A model generated the notes under the pieces. The model had not been told where the DNA came from and made no database searches. It was given only the letters and a program-made list of their open reading frames with translations. From positions 1 through 25,941 of the IMG/VR virus record IMGVR_UViG_3300044846_004664: DNA of 25,941 bases. One strand, given 5' to 3'. The stretch's first letter is position 1. Every line of letters begins with the position of its first letter. Below, piece after piece: positions 1 to 9,491 of this stretch. A program made the position numbers and the translations under genes. This DNA comes from a virus.

Positions 1-3000
1 AACTGCGCATTCCCATCATTGACAAGCGAGAGCTTTCAGGCTCCAAAGCAATAGATTGATAACCGTCGATGTTGGTCATTCTATCGAATTTGCCAGAAGT
101 TCCAGATTGTGTCGCAAAGTCTAGCAAGTTTCTCTTGCCCTCGATACTTCCAGTTCCAAAAGTGCCTGGAGTATAGAAGTTTCCTTGTGGTCCTTTTTGA
201 ACAGATCCACCTGCTGCAAATCCACCAAGCGAACCGCTATTCAACGCTTCAAGAAATTGTGGTCCATATTTTTGAACTGCACGTTTATTGATAACATATT
301 CGCCGCCCATGAGCATGGCTGGAACGTCATCTTTAGTGCCTGAGCCTCCCATTACTTTACCGCCAGATGCAAATTGCTTAAATAAGCTGGAAATTCCAGA
401 TTTTCCTACATTAAGAGCTGAATCAAATATGTTGCCAATATTTTCTCTATTAATAGTCTTAACATAATCATAAGCTGCTGATCTTAATATATCAGCGAGA
501 CTGCCACCTTGATCAATTGCATTAGTTAATGCATCAACCATATTATCTCTAAAAGTTTTTGATGCAGATACCAAAGTATCTTCTAGTCTCATCATTTTCT
601 CTTCTTGAGTTGGCGAAATAATAGCAGATAGCCTTTCGACTAAAGGCGCTCTTTCTCTTTCTTTTGCAATGATTTTATCAAGAATTTTCAATCTTTCTTC
701 AGAAGTTTCTGCGGCAAGAGCTTCTTCTTTTAAAGCTAAGATGTCCACTAACTGATTGAGTTCAAACTGTCTAGAGACTCTATCTTCTGCTGTGATTGCT
801 TTTTTAACTTCAAGTTCTTGAATCAATAAGGCTTTTCTATTTTCTGCATTTTTAATTGTGTCTGCTGTTTGCGGACCAGCTTTTAAATTCGCAAACTTTT
901 CTGATTCTATTAAAGAAGCCGATATAGACGACGCATCGGTTGCAGATAACAAACCAAAAGCGTTTTGAGTAATTTGATCAGCAAGATCTCTAAAAACATT
1001 CGCTACTAAATTGCCAAATGTAGTCAAATTAGCGCCAGCTGATTTAAGAGAGTTTTCTAAACTACTTTTGGCATTGTCAGCTTCTTTTCCTAAAAGTTTT
1101 AATTCTTCAAAAGCATTTTGTGATCCCTCTATTAAAGGATTAGAGGGAAGAGGCGCATTTTCAATTTCTGTTTTTTGTTGTCTTAATTTATTTATTTGTT
1201 CAGAGAGTTTTTTTGATTCTGACGATTCTGGTCGATATTGAGAAACTGATGATCTTCGAACAATTTTTCCTGCAAAATCAATAATACCACTGGCTGGAAA
1301 AATTTTTTCACTTAAATAATTAGCCGCAGATGAAACTCTTTCTACAAAATAATCAGAAGCAGTTTTGCTATTTGACAGCTCCATAATAGAAGTATCAAGC
1401 CTAGAAATGTTCATCTTTCTTTCTGCTTCAGTTATTTGAGAGGCAATTGCATTAAAATCTTCTAATTTATTAGCGCCTTTAATATCGCTTTCAAGATTAA
1501 GTCCAAGTTCTAAGGCTGCGTCAGAGAATTGCTTTCTTAAATCATTGATAATAGCTTGTTTGTCAAACTCTAATTTTGCATTAATTACAGCGGTTTCTTT
1601 TTCAGCAATTTGTTTATCGATTGCAAGTGATTCTGCGGCATTTTTGCCGATTTTCTCTTTTTCTTTTTCGATTTTAAACTTTTCTAATTCTATATCTTTA
1701 GATCTTTTTGATAAATCAAATGAGCGGCTTTGATTCTCATAATAAGAGGAAACTGATTGTCTTCTCTTTTCTTCTAAGAAATCAATAGCTTCAAGGGAAG
1801 CTTTTTGAGCGTTAAGTATTGCATTATTTGATTTTTGTAGTTCGAGATTTTTTTGAATTGGCTCGTTAGTGGCTTTTAATATAGCAAGAATTGATTCAGA
1901 AGCTTTATCTTCTCCCAATTTATATTCTAGTAAGCTCTTAGCTTTAGATTCTACTTCAGCAGTATATCCACCTTGTTCTAGAATTAATCTATTGATTTCT
2001 TCTGATATTTCAGCAACTGCCGCAAAACTTTTTTCAGAAACTTGCTCAAGACCAACTTCATCTAATCGAGCATTTAAAACTTCCGAATTTCTTAAAAGAT
2101 CTACAGAAGCTTTCGCTTGTTCGAGAGTTGCTTGTTTTTGAAGTTTGATAGTTTCCAGTTTGGATTCAGCCTCGAACTTTTCTAGTTTGCTTAAACCAAG
2201 CATATCTCTTTTGATTCCAAGAGAAATTTCTTCGCTTGTAGTGCTTTCAAATAAAGATTGCTGATAAGCCAGAGACGCATCTAAACGTTTTTGCAAAACA
2301 TTTAAATTAGCTGTTTCAATAGCTTTACTTACTACTGCTGACTTATCAATATTTGCAGTTAACTGATTAAATAATTTTACTAATTCTTCTAATTCTTTTG
2401 GGTCAGTATAATCGCCAGCGTTAGCTAACGCTGTTTTAAATTGGTTCACTTGATCTAATTTGCCAGCTTTTTCTAAATTTTTATAAGCAGATTGAAAAAG
2501 ATCATTAATAAATGGTTGTAATTGATCTCCCTGAAGATTTTGCTCTTTTGCTTTTGCAAAAGCTTTTTGCGATTCTTCACTGGAATATGATCCAGCTAAA
2601 TCTGCTTCAAACATGCCTAGAAGTTCAGCTTGAGGTTTCGAAAGACCTTTAAATTTATCAACAAAAGTGCTTGAGAATTCTTCTCCTGAAGTTGAATATA
2701 TCTCTTCGCGATATTTTTTTTGCAAACCTTTACCAGCTGTATATTGTTTTTGCAATTCTTCTGGAGTAAGACCTGCCCTTTCTGCCATAAATTTTTGATT
2801 TATCCCAAAAGAAGCACCTTCAATCAACTTATTAAATTCTTTTTTACGTAGTTCTTCATTATCAGCACCCGCTGCCGCATCTGATCCAATTCTTTTTTCA
2901 ATTTCCTTTTTGCGAGCTTCAGTTAGTTTGTCGTTAAGAGTCCCACTTATTTCAAAACCTTTATTAAATTCTCCAGCGAGAATCTTTTCTCCAGCTTTTT

Positions 3001-6000
3001 CTCTAGATTTACGGAAAGACTCAGCTGTTTTCTCAGCATCTGTAGCAACTAAGCCAAGTGATTGACCAAACCATTTTAATGCTTTCGCTATACCACCCGT
3101 TAAATCAATTCCAAAAGCTTTAAGACCAGCATTTACTATTTGATAAGCTGTAATAACTTGACCTAAAATGGGTACAAATCTACCAAAAAGTGGACCAACT
3201 TTTGATATTACTCCCAGTGTTCCACCAGCAAGACCAGCTAATCTTCCTCCTCCCGCTGCTCTAGCAGCAATTGTTCCAACAACTCCACCTCTTTGAGATA
3301 TAGCTTGAGCAGCAGTTCTCGCTCCAGCAGCATTTCTAGATCCCCTTGCTGAAGAGAAATCGTTTAATAGTATTTGAGACTCTGAAAGGGGTTCTGATTT
3401 TTGTTTTTGTTTAAAATCTGTTATTTCTCGCCAAGATAAAACACTACCTGCTATTTGCGAAACTGCATATGCGGCTTTTTCTAAACCATTATCAAGATCG
3501 CCAAATGCTGCCATCGCACCTGAAGTCACAGATTGAAGCAAGAATAATTTTCCAACATAATCAGAAGTTGTTTTTTCTTTATTTTTTGTGACTTCGGTTA
3601 ATGATGTATTAGCGGTTGTAGCAGCTTTTTCTGATTTTACGTAATCAAGACCAGCTTTCGCGACTGCTTCTTTTGAATTTTTTTCTAACTTAGAGACTTC
3701 TGTGAGTTTTCTAATTTGATCTTTTAAAGCTTTAGCTTCGCTAGCGATAGTTAAATCGATTTTTGCCAAATCTAAAGTCGCAACAAAATCATTAATGGCT
3801 TTATTTAGTCTTGTAAAGGAAACTGCTTGTCCTTTTGGTCCAGATAGAGCTGTTCCAGTTATATCAAATGGCGCAAAATTAGGTATAAATCCACCTGCTG
3901 CTCCATATGTTTTAGGATCTCTTCCTTCTCTAACTGCTCGATTAACACCTTGAAATCCACCACTTGGCTCATCACGACGATTTGCTACCATTAATCCCAT
4001 TGGATTGCTGGAGCTTTTTAGTCTTGGATTTTTGTCAATGTAAATTTGAGATGCTGGCACACCAGCCGCTATTTCACGACTAATAGCATCTTGCAGTGGA
4101 TTAGCAAAGTTTGGAATATAACCAGAAGCGGCACTACGCATCATGGCATTTCTTCTCATTTCTAATCTAACATCAGGATCATTAATGGATTTATCAATTA
4201 CACTTCTTAGTTCGGCAGTAGTAATTCTTCTTTTTGCATCCGCTTTGCCAACTCCTCCAATTTGACTGAAAAACAAGCTGTTGATTTTATCAGCTTGATA
4301 TTTGTTGGTCATATTGAAATCGAAAGCTTTATTTCTCATAGCTTCCCCTTCGTCAAAAGACTCCAAATCTTCTGCTTTTTTAGTATAAAGATTAATTGAA
4401 CTTTCAAATATATTTCCAAGAGCGTCACTTCCAAACAAATATTTATCTTTTAAATCTCCAGAACTGCTAATACCTCCCAATGAGCCAAATATATCATTTG
4501 CCAATACTCTAAGAGGTTCTGCAAAAAGAGAATTCACTCTTTGTTGGAAATCTTTTTGAACTTGTTCTGCGTTTAAATTTTTAATATTACCCAAACTATT
4601 TGTTTTAATATTGGTAAATTCAATAGCTAAATTTTTATCTCTTTCTGTGACACCAGCATTTTTTAAAATTTGAATTTGAGTGTCTTTTAATTTTTTTTCA
4701 GCCACTCTACTTGTAGACTCTTTTCCTGAGATACCAATCAAGCCCAAACCTTTACCTCCAGGTAAATTAAATTGAGAAGTATCAAATGACATTTTTGGCA
4801 CATCTTCTGCTGCTTTAGCTCTAGCCTTTTGTACCATTTTTACAATTTCTATTTGTCTTGTAGTATAAGCTAATTTTCCAGAGCCTCTAACTTTACCTTC
4901 GCTTTGCAAGATATTTTCAATGTCAACAGCTTTTTTGCTCTTGACGCTATTATAGTATTTTAAATCTTCTGGATTAAAACTATCAACAACTTCTTTTGGA
5001 AGAAGAGAAGCTTTCGCAAAATTGGGGATAAAACCTCCAGCTGCATTTATTTTTTGTGCGCCAGATGGCAAACCCATAGATTTTACCATATTTCTATTAA
5101 ATATGGCAGAACCCTTACCTGCGAAATTAGGCACAATATACTCTCCAGTATGAGCTACCATTGTGCCTCTTCTACCTCCACCAAAGTTGAAGTTAGGAAT
5201 CACAACTGGCTTGTCACCACTCCTTGCTCCACCGACTCCAGATTTAATAGCTTGACTTTCTTTCGCTACGGCTGGCACATATCCACCAGCACTATTACCA
5301 ACTCTCAATCCAGAAGAAGAAGCTCTACCTCCAACATTATACACCGCTGGAGCTAGTGAGCTTGCTGTCGCTGCTGTTTTTCTAATTATAGCTTCTTGCT
5401 GAATAAGGGCGCTGGTAATTACTTGTAACTGAGCAGCCCTATTACCCTCCAAAGCAAAAAGCTTTTGTTGCATATCTACATTGCGAGATAAAATCTGCTG
5501 GATGGACATTTCAACATTTTGAATTTCTTTAGCAGCTTTTCCAATTCCAAAGAAACTTTTTAAACTCGCAAAACCAAATTGAACCAAATCTTTAGAAAGT
5601 TTCAAAATGACAGCACCAAATAGCGCCAATCCTGGACCTGAAATTATAGCCGAAACTCCTTTCGCAAGACCCCTAAACAAACTACCTAAAGCGCTTTCTT
5701 CTCCTAGAATATTCTGAACACCTTCTAATAGACCATTAAAAAACGAAAGAATGTTTTTTAAGTTATCTGTAACACCAATTTCCCCAAGTGTATTGCCTAA
5801 CTCTTGTGCGCTAATAGTAACTTTGTTAATCAAAGATTCTAGCGTCATATTTAAAACCGCATTTTTCTCGTAAGCTTGTTCACCAACTTTTTCAAGTTTT
5901 TTAAGTGTATCTTGATATTTGGATGTTTCACTGCTCATATCTTGGATAGCTGCTAATAAATTAGAGAGCTGATAAACGCCGCCAAGTTTTTTTGCAATAT

Positions 6001-6922
6001 CAGCCTGTCTCAACTGAGAAAGAGAACCAAATGATGTCGCTAAATTTTGTAAAATAGCTGTTGCTGGCAAAGCTTTTTGCGTTGCAGTATCTTCGATAAC
6101 TACACCTAAAGCATCTAAATCCTTTAAAACTGCTCTATCTTGTAGTCTAGCAAAAATTGTTTTAAAACTGTTGCCAATAACAGCTCCACCTCGTGCTGTT
6201 TTTTCTTGAACTGCTGTAATAATAGCGATCAATTCATCAAGTGAAACCCCAGCTTGATTAGCTACAGAAGCAGATCTCTTGAGACCTTCAATCAAGTCTT
6301 TTTCAGAAACAGCAAACTTTTGAGAAACAACAACTAGTTTATTCAAGATTTCTGAAGTTGTCACTCCTGCGCTTGAAAATGAGTTATATGCGGCTGTTAA
6401 ACCCTCTACTGATTTTGCAGCATCTAGTCCCGAAAGTCTTGAAAGAATCAAAGCATCATTTAATCTTTTGATAGTTTCTGTTGCCCCCAAGCCTTGTCTC
6501 GCTAATTCTGTTGCAGCTTCAGCTACTTGATCAAAAGTTTGCCCAGTATTTTTTGCAACATCAAATAACTTGCCGCCAAATTTTTGCAATTCTGAGCTAC
6601 TAATATTGAGAACGCTATTAATATTAGCTAAGCTTTTTTCCACTTTGATTGTGGTTGTTACGATACCCGTTAAAGCTTTGGCTACTCCAGCCATAATACC
6701 AGCAGAAGCTCCGAACGCAAGAACACGAGCATTTGCCGCAGCCATGGATTTTGTAAATTCATCCGCTTGACCAGTGATTCTTCCAAGTGGTTGACTCAAG
6801 GAATTAATTTGGCGAGCATTTGACCCCAAATTAATTTGAGCAGATCCAGAAGCTTTTTTCATTGCTGCCTGAATACTCTGCTCAAGTCCTACTTGTGTTA
6901 CTGGTATTTGAATAGATTGCAT
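1..6922 (-). CDS. Tail tape measure protein, TP901-type (C-terminus beyond window)
   Basis: One uninterrupted minus-strand frame starts at the ATG at 6920-6922 and is still open at base 1, giving at least 2,307 residues. The first ~350 residues have the TP901-type tape-measure core pattern: alanine-rich helices, a stretch reading NINSVLNISSSELQKFGGKL, then TAARQG-like and GGAVIGNSFKTIFARLQDR segments. Hydrophobic stretches lie near residues 415-460 and 1195-1270. Long charged coiled coil fills about 1480-2170. A late GG-x-DDVPAML-GGEYVINK motif (about residues 2190-2215) is typical of tape-measure C-terminal regions. The protein sets tail length, fills the tail tube, and is probably ejected with the DNA. 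It follows three small tail genes, as usual. Short PNFA motifs recur at residues 576-1014. Family assignment is very secure; the full length is unknown. Confidence 0.95.
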   Translation of the reverse strand, partial: MQSIQIPVTQVGLEQSIQAAMKKASGSAQINLGSNARQINSLSQPLGRITGQADEFTKSMAAANARVLAFGASAGIMAGVAKALTGIVTTTIKVEKSLANINSVLNISSSELQKFGGKLFDVAKNTGQTFDQVAEAATELARQGLGATETIKRLNDALILSRLSGLDAAKSVEGLTAAYNSFSSAGVTTSEILNKLVVVSQKFAVSEKDLIEGLKRSASVANQAGVSLDELIAIITAVQEKTARGGAVIGNSFKTIFARLQDRAVLKDLDALGVVIEDTATQKALPATAILQNLATSFGSLSQLRQADIAKKLGGVYQLSNLLAAIQDMSSETSKYQDTLKKLEKVGEQAYEKNAVLNMTLESLINKVTISAQELGNTLGEIGVTDNLKNILSFFNGLLEGVQNILGEESALGSLFRGLAKGVSAIISGPGLALFGAVILKLSKDLVQFGFASLKSFFGIGKAAKEIQNVEMSIQQILSRNVDMQQKLFALEGNRAAQLQVITSALIQQEAIIRKTAATASSLAPAVYNVGGRASSSGLRVGNSAGGYVPAVAKESQAIKSGVGGARSGDKPVVIPNFNFGGGRRGTMVAHTGEYIVPNFAGKGSAIFNRNMVKSMGLPSGAQKINAAGGFIPNFAKASLLPKEVVDSFNPEDLKYYNSVKSKKAVDIENILQSEGKVRGSGKLAYTTRQIEIVKMVQKARAKAAEDVPKMSFDTSQFNLPGGKGLGLIGISGKESTSRVAEKKLKDTQIQILKNAGVTERDKNLAIEFTNIKTNSLGNIKNLNAEQVQKDFQQRVNSLFAEPLRVLANDIFGSLGGISSSGDLKDKYLFGSDALGNIFESSINLYTKKAEDLESFDEGEAMRNKAFDFNMTNKYQADKINSLFFSQIGGVGKADAKRRITTAELRSVIDKSINDPDVRLEMRRNAMMRSAASGYIPNFANPLQDAISREIAAGVPASQIYIDKNPRLKSSSNPMGLMVANRRDEPSGGFQGVNRAVREGRDPKTYGAAGGFIPNFAPFDITGTALSGPKGQAVSFTRLNKAINDFVATLDLAKIDLTIASEAKALKDQIRKLTEVSKLEKNSKEAVAKAGLDYVKSEKAATTANTSLTEVTKNKEKTTSDYVGKLFLLQSVTSGAMAAFGDLDNGLEKAAYAVSQIAGSVLSWREITDFKQKQKSEPLSESQILLNDFSSARGSRNAAGARTAAQAISQRGGVVGTIAARAAGGGRLAGLAGGTLGVISKVGPLFGRFVPILGQVITAYQIVNAGLKAFGIDLTGGIAKALKWFGQSLGLVATDAEKTAESFRKSREKAGEKILAGEFNKGFEISGTLNDKLTEARKKEIEKRIGSDAAAGADNEELRKKEFNKLIEGASFGINQKFMAERAGLTPEELQKQYTAGKGLQKKYREEIYSTSGEEFSSTFVDKFKGLSKPQAELLGMFEADLAGSYSSEESQKAFAKAKEQNLQGDQLQPFINDLFQSAYKNLEKAGKLDQVNQFKTALANAGDYTDPKELEELVKLFNQLTANIDKSAVVSKAIETANLNVLQKRLDASLAYQQSLFESTTSEEISLGIKRDMLGLSKLEKFEAESKLETIKLQKQATLEQAKASVDLLRNSEVLNARLDEVGLEQVSEKSFAAVAEISEEINRLILEQGGYTAEVESKAKSLLEYKLGEDKASESILAILKATNEPIQKNLELQKSNNAILNAQKASLEAIDFLEEKRRQSVSSYYENQSRSFDLSKRSKDIELEKFKIEKEKEKIGKNAAESLAIDKQIAEKETAVINAKLEFDKQAIINDLRKQFSDAALELGLNLESDIKGANKLEDFNAIASQITEAERKMNISRLDTSIMELSNSKTASDYFVERVSSAANYLSEKIFPASGIIDFAGKIVRRSSVSQYRPESSESKKLSEQINKLRQQKTEIENAPLPSNPLIEGSQNAFEELKLLGKEADNAKSSLENSLKSAGANLTTFGNLVANVFRDLADQITQNAFGLLSATDASSISASLIESEKFANLKAGPQTADTIKNAENRKALLIQELEVKKAITAEDRVSRQFELNQLVDILALKEEALAAETSEERLKILDKIIAKERERAPLVERLSAIISPTQEEKMMRLEDTLVSASKTFRDNMVDALTNAIDQGGSLADILRSAAYDYVKTINRENIGNIFDSALNVGKSGISSLFKQFASGGKVMGGSGTKDDVPAMLMGGEYVINKRAVQKYGPQFLEALNSGSLGGFAAGGSVQKGPQGNFYTPGTFGTGSIEGKRNLLDFATQSGTSGKFDRMTNIDGYQSIALEPESSRLSMMGMRS

Positions 6923-6962
6923 GACCCTTTTTCCTATAAGGGATTACACTAAAAAACATTTA

Positions 6963-7934
6963 TCAACTCATCAAATCAATAAAATCTTCCATGCTCATAG
7001 AGCCTCCTCTCTTTTCAATTTCAGAAGATAAACTTAACTTTTTTGCATTCGGGTCTAAATATTCTAAATCTTCTTTTGTAGCACCAAAAACTGCTGATGC
7101 TCCAGAATCGTCTTTTGAATACTGGCTCTTTGAATTGTTTTTCTTTAGTTCAATAAAATTCAGAATAGCTTCTGGATCTTGTTTTATTCTCTCTGGAACA
7201 TCTTCGTGATACTGGAAAATGTTAAAAAATACTCTAGAGTATATTGCTAGCTTTAATTGATAAACAGATAATTGGATAATTGGTTTTCCATAGAAAGCGG
7301 AAACGTTCTCTGTTTGAGACATATACATATTGAAAAAGTCTCTCAAAACAACGCTTTGAATATTTTTTTCATTCAATCTTTGAGCAATTTCATTATTACA
7401 CTTCACAAAGTAAGAAAGCTCTTCTTCTGATATAGCAGCAAATTCTTCATCTGAAAATAAATGAGTCTTACACTCTGGATCTTGATATATTAGATATCGA
7501 ATAAATTCTTCATTAGACCTTTGAGACGCATAAGATTCTGAAGTTTTACCAATTAATTCGTACTTTTTATTTGTTAAAAATAGAAGCTCTTGGCTTTTGG
7601 AGTTTATAGATTTTTGAATTGATTGTTTCTTTGAAGGTAAGATTGTTACCTTTTGAGACTGCTTTAATCCATCTATTTCCTGTGTTAGATGAGAAATGCG
7701 AATTTCATCTTCTTCTGTCCAAATTCCATCTTCTATTAAAGAATCGAGCATCTCCTTCTCAGAAGGGATGCCCTTAGATTCTGCGATGTTTTTGTATTTA
7801 ATGTAAAATTTGTGAATATATCTTTGATCTCTAATTGAGAAATGTTTTAGATAAACCGTTTGATTGTTATACTTTATATCTGTATAACCGTCAAATATTT
7901 CTCCAACAATTCCAATATATTCTTCTTCAGACAC
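6963..7934 (-). CDS. Probable tail assembly protein (chaperone position)
   Basis: The 323-residue protein is acidic and mostly helical, with a coiled-coil stretch at about residues 75-125 and a lysine/serine-rich C-terminal third. No enzyme motif is visible. It lies directly before the tape measure gene and two bases after the stop of the preceding gene. In siphovirus-like gene orders this place is held by tail assembly chaperones, which load onto the tape measure during tube polymerisation; that role is inferred from position only. The start chosen is GTG at 7932-7934, as no ATG occurs near the head of the frame. It has no Shine-Dalgarno sequence, so it probably depends on translation of the upstream gene. 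Confidence 0.75.
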   Translation of the reverse strand: MSEEEYIGIVGEIFDGYTDIKYNNQTVYLKHFSIRDQRYIHKFYIKYKNIAESKGIPSEKEMLDSLIEDGIWTEEDEIRISHLTQEIDGLKQSQKVTILPSKKQSIQKSINSKSQELLFLTNKKYELIGKTSESYASQRSNEEFIRYLIYQDPECKTHLFSDEEFAAISEEELSYFVKCNNEIAQRLNEKNIQSVVLRDFFNMYMSQTENVSAFYGKPIIQLSVYQLKLAIYSRVFFNIFQYHEDVPERIKQDPEAILNFIELKKNNSKSQYSKDDSGASAVFGATKEDLEYLDPNAKKLSLSSEIEKRGGSMSMEDFIDLMS

Positions 7935-7936
7935 TA

Positions 7937-8698
7937 TTACACTTCGTTATTCTCAACTCTTTTCATTAGGTCATCAAATGAATCTTTGTCAGAAGCTTGA
8001 TTAAAGAACCAGAAAGCTAGAATTGTTGCCGCTTTTTTAGCAATCAAAAAGTATACATCGTCTTCAGACTCTTCTTTTTCGTAGTATTTTTCAAGCTTAT
8101 CTTCAAAAGATCCAGCGCCAAAATAAGGCTTAGGAGAGTCGTCTTCATTTTCTTGAATGTATGTCAACATGACTACATACCACAAAATAAGTCTATTTTG
8201 AGCTTTTACATCGGCAGTATGATCAAAAAGAGCTTGATAGTTAGATTCTGTCTCTACGATTTTTCTACGAACATTCGCAAGCTCTTCAGCAATTTCAGAA
8301 GATCTGGATTGTTGTTTTTCGTTTTTATTTTGTACGATTTCCAATCTTGCATATTCGGATTGAAGATCAAAGATTTTTTTATAGTTATCCACAAGCTCTC
8401 CAGCGTCATCTTCACTCATGAGACCGCCAGTATCGCTATATTTTTTAGCAAGCATAGCTTTCGTCAAAATGCCTTTTTTAATGCATCGACTCATTTCTAC
8501 ACTAAACTCCAACTCCGCATCTTCTAATTCTCTGCGTGATGGTTTTTTTAGCTTAACAATCAAAGGCTGCATTTCTTTGACCTTTTTCGTTACAGTAATT
8601 TTCTCGCCAGTTTTTTTATCAACTTTTGACGAACTCACTTCCTTCTCGACTTCTCTGTCAACAGAGAAACTATACAATTCTTTAAAACCTTTTTCCAT
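7937..8698 (-). CDS. Probable tail assembly protein (chaperone position)
   Basis: This 253-residue, strongly charged helical protein begins with a beta-like segment of about 70 residues that includes a lysine-rich VDKKTGEKITVTKKVKEM stretch. A long helix with coiled-coil character follows at about residues 115-165, then an aromatic helix (NRLILWYVVMLTYIQEN) and an acidic C-terminus. An N-terminal beta region with a helical remainder, placed two genes before the tape measure, fits a tail assembly chaperone, but no diagnostic motif is recognised. The ATG at 8696-8698 is five bases after the upstream stop, again with only an A/T-rich leader. Its last codons, GTG TAA, sit two bases before the GTG start of the next gene. 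Confidence 0.72.
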   Translation of the reverse strand: MEKGFKELYSFSVDREVEKEVSSSKVDKKTGEKITVTKKVKEMQPLIVKLKKPSRRELEDAELEFSVEMSRCIKKGILTKAMLAKKYSDTGGLMSEDDAGELVDNYKKIFDLQSEYARLEIVQNKNEKQQSRSSEIAEELANVRRKIVETESNYQALFDHTADVKAQNRLILWYVVMLTYIQENEDDSPKPYFGAGSFEDKLEKYYEKEESEDDVYFLIAKKAATILAFWFFNQASDKDSFDDLMKRVENNEV

Positions 8699-8703
8699 AA
8701 TTG

Positions 8704-8991
8704 TTATTTAAATATAAAAGAAACAGATACATTTTCCATTTCTTCAGCAAAGTTTCTTAAAGATTCGTTTCCACCGTCTAAGATCCGTTTTCTAATCCAA
8801 GCTAACTTAGCGTCATTAAAATGATTTGCGGCATCAATTACAGGATGATATTCTTTTGGAATAAGATCGTAGAGTTTGCTGTAATGAAAATCGTGATCAG
8901 CTCTCATATCCTCCAAGATTTTGAGATAGTTTTTAAACAAATTGGTCACTTCTCTTTTATGCTGATTCAATAAGTAATCGTGTGCTTGCAT
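8704..8991 (-). CDS. Small helical protein, first gene of tail minus-strand block
   Basis: The 95-residue product is predominantly helical (NQHKREVTNLFKNYLKILED, then DAKLAWIRKRILDGGNESLR) with no cysteine pairs, signal peptide or membrane segment. I do not recognise the family. It is the first gene after the strand switch, reads into the two putative tail chaperone genes, and is divergent from the neck gene that starts at 9033. The ATG at 8989-8991 is preceded by an AT-rich sequence with TATAAAAT about 8-15 bases upstream. A part in tail assembly is suggested only by its position and co-orientation. Confidence 0.7.
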   Translation of the reverse strand: MQAHDYLLNQHKREVTNLFKNYLKILEDMRADHDFHYSKLYDLIPKEYHPVIDAANHFNDAKLAWIRKRILDGGNESLRNFAEEMENVSVSFIFK

Positions 8992-9032
8992 TTTATCTAT
9001 TTTATAATAGAAAAAAAAGTGTAAATTTCAAT
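8992..9032. promoter_or_regulatory. Divergent intergenic region with candidate -10 elements
   Basis: This 41-base, almost pure A/T spacer separates two divergent genes. It holds a near-palindrome (CTATTTTATAATAG, 8997-9010) with TATAAT at 9003-9008 on the plus strand and TATAAAAT readable on the minus strand. No convincing -35 box is visible in either direction. The strand switch requires at least one promoter near here, and a late-type promoter made of a lone -10 box is plausible. The assignment is inference from composition and layout. Confidence 0.4.
9019..9024 (+). promoter_or_regulatory. GTGTAA motif 8 bases before a start codon
   Basis: GTGTAA is followed by eight A/T-rich bases and the ATG at 9033. 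The same hexamer sits 8-9 bases before three other starts in this window (12719, 18681, 25697 regions). Its role is unknown; it may be a start-proximal promoter or translation element. There is no Shine-Dalgarno sequence here. Confidence 0.35.
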
Positions 9033-9491
9033 ATGCCGAGCTTGATAAATCAAAAACTAATGAACATGGTCGAAAAAAAACTGGGAGATCTTCATGATAC
9101 CTTCTCCAGAGAAATCACCGTTTATAAAAATGCAAAAAGAATAGCCATTTCAAGCTCTAGTCAATTCAACGCTATTTATGGATCGTCTGGTAGCACAAAC
9201 AATCTTGAATACGAAAACGTAACAAAAACATTTTTGGCGCGAATTTATTATATTAAAATGGACGAGGAATTTTTCTCTAATGAGTCTAATGGAAATGGCT
9301 CTCAATCAAAAATCATTATGCCAAGCGGCTCTGTAAAAATTGTCGTTGATCCAGAAGGCTTCTTGTTTATTAAAGAAGCAAGAAAGGTTGAATTCGACGG
9401 TAAAACATTTTCTATTAGAACGGACGGCAATCCAATTGGTTTATTTAGTAACCAATATTATGAATTTTTCTTAACACCAATAGATGAGTAA
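9033..9491 (+). CDS. Probable neck (head-closure) protein
   Basis: The protein has 152 residues: an N-terminal helix, then beta-rich sequence (SGSVKIVVDPEGFLFIKEAR, KVEFDGKTFSIRTDGNP). The start at 9033 was preferred to a longer in-frame alternative at 8982, because that one would overlap the divergent gene and its extra 17 residues lie in the promoter-like spacer. Its size and fold type, and its place as first gene of a block ending in the tail tube, suggest a head-closure or stopper protein, though no family motif can be named. Its TAA overlaps the ATG of the next gene by one base (TAATG), which suggests coupled translation. Confidence 0.72.
   Translation: MPSLINQKLMNMVEKKLGDLHDTFSREITVYKNAKRIAISSSSQFNAIYGSSGSTNNLEYENVTKTFLARIYYIKMDEEFFSNESNGNGSQSKIIMPSGSVKIVVDPEGFLFIKEARKVEFDGKTFSIRTDGNPIGLFSNQYYEFFLTPIDE

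Noticed and set aside
1011-6770. Several open frames of 60-100 codons on the plus strand antisense to the tape measure.
   Set aside because: They are serine/phenylalanine-rich translations of the opposite strand of a strongly supported coding frame, lack leaders and known motifs, and overlap it completely.
7932-7990. A -1 ribosomal frameshift joining the 253- and 323-residue tail proteins, as in lambda G/GT.
   Set aside because: The second frame has a stop five codons before its GTG start, and no slippery heptamer lies in the short remaining overlap; separate initiation is simpler.
8982-9032. A longer start for the first plus-strand neck gene.
   Set aside because: It would overlap the divergent gene's start and read through the promoter-like spacer; the ATG at 9033 has the GTGTAA leader seen at other genes.
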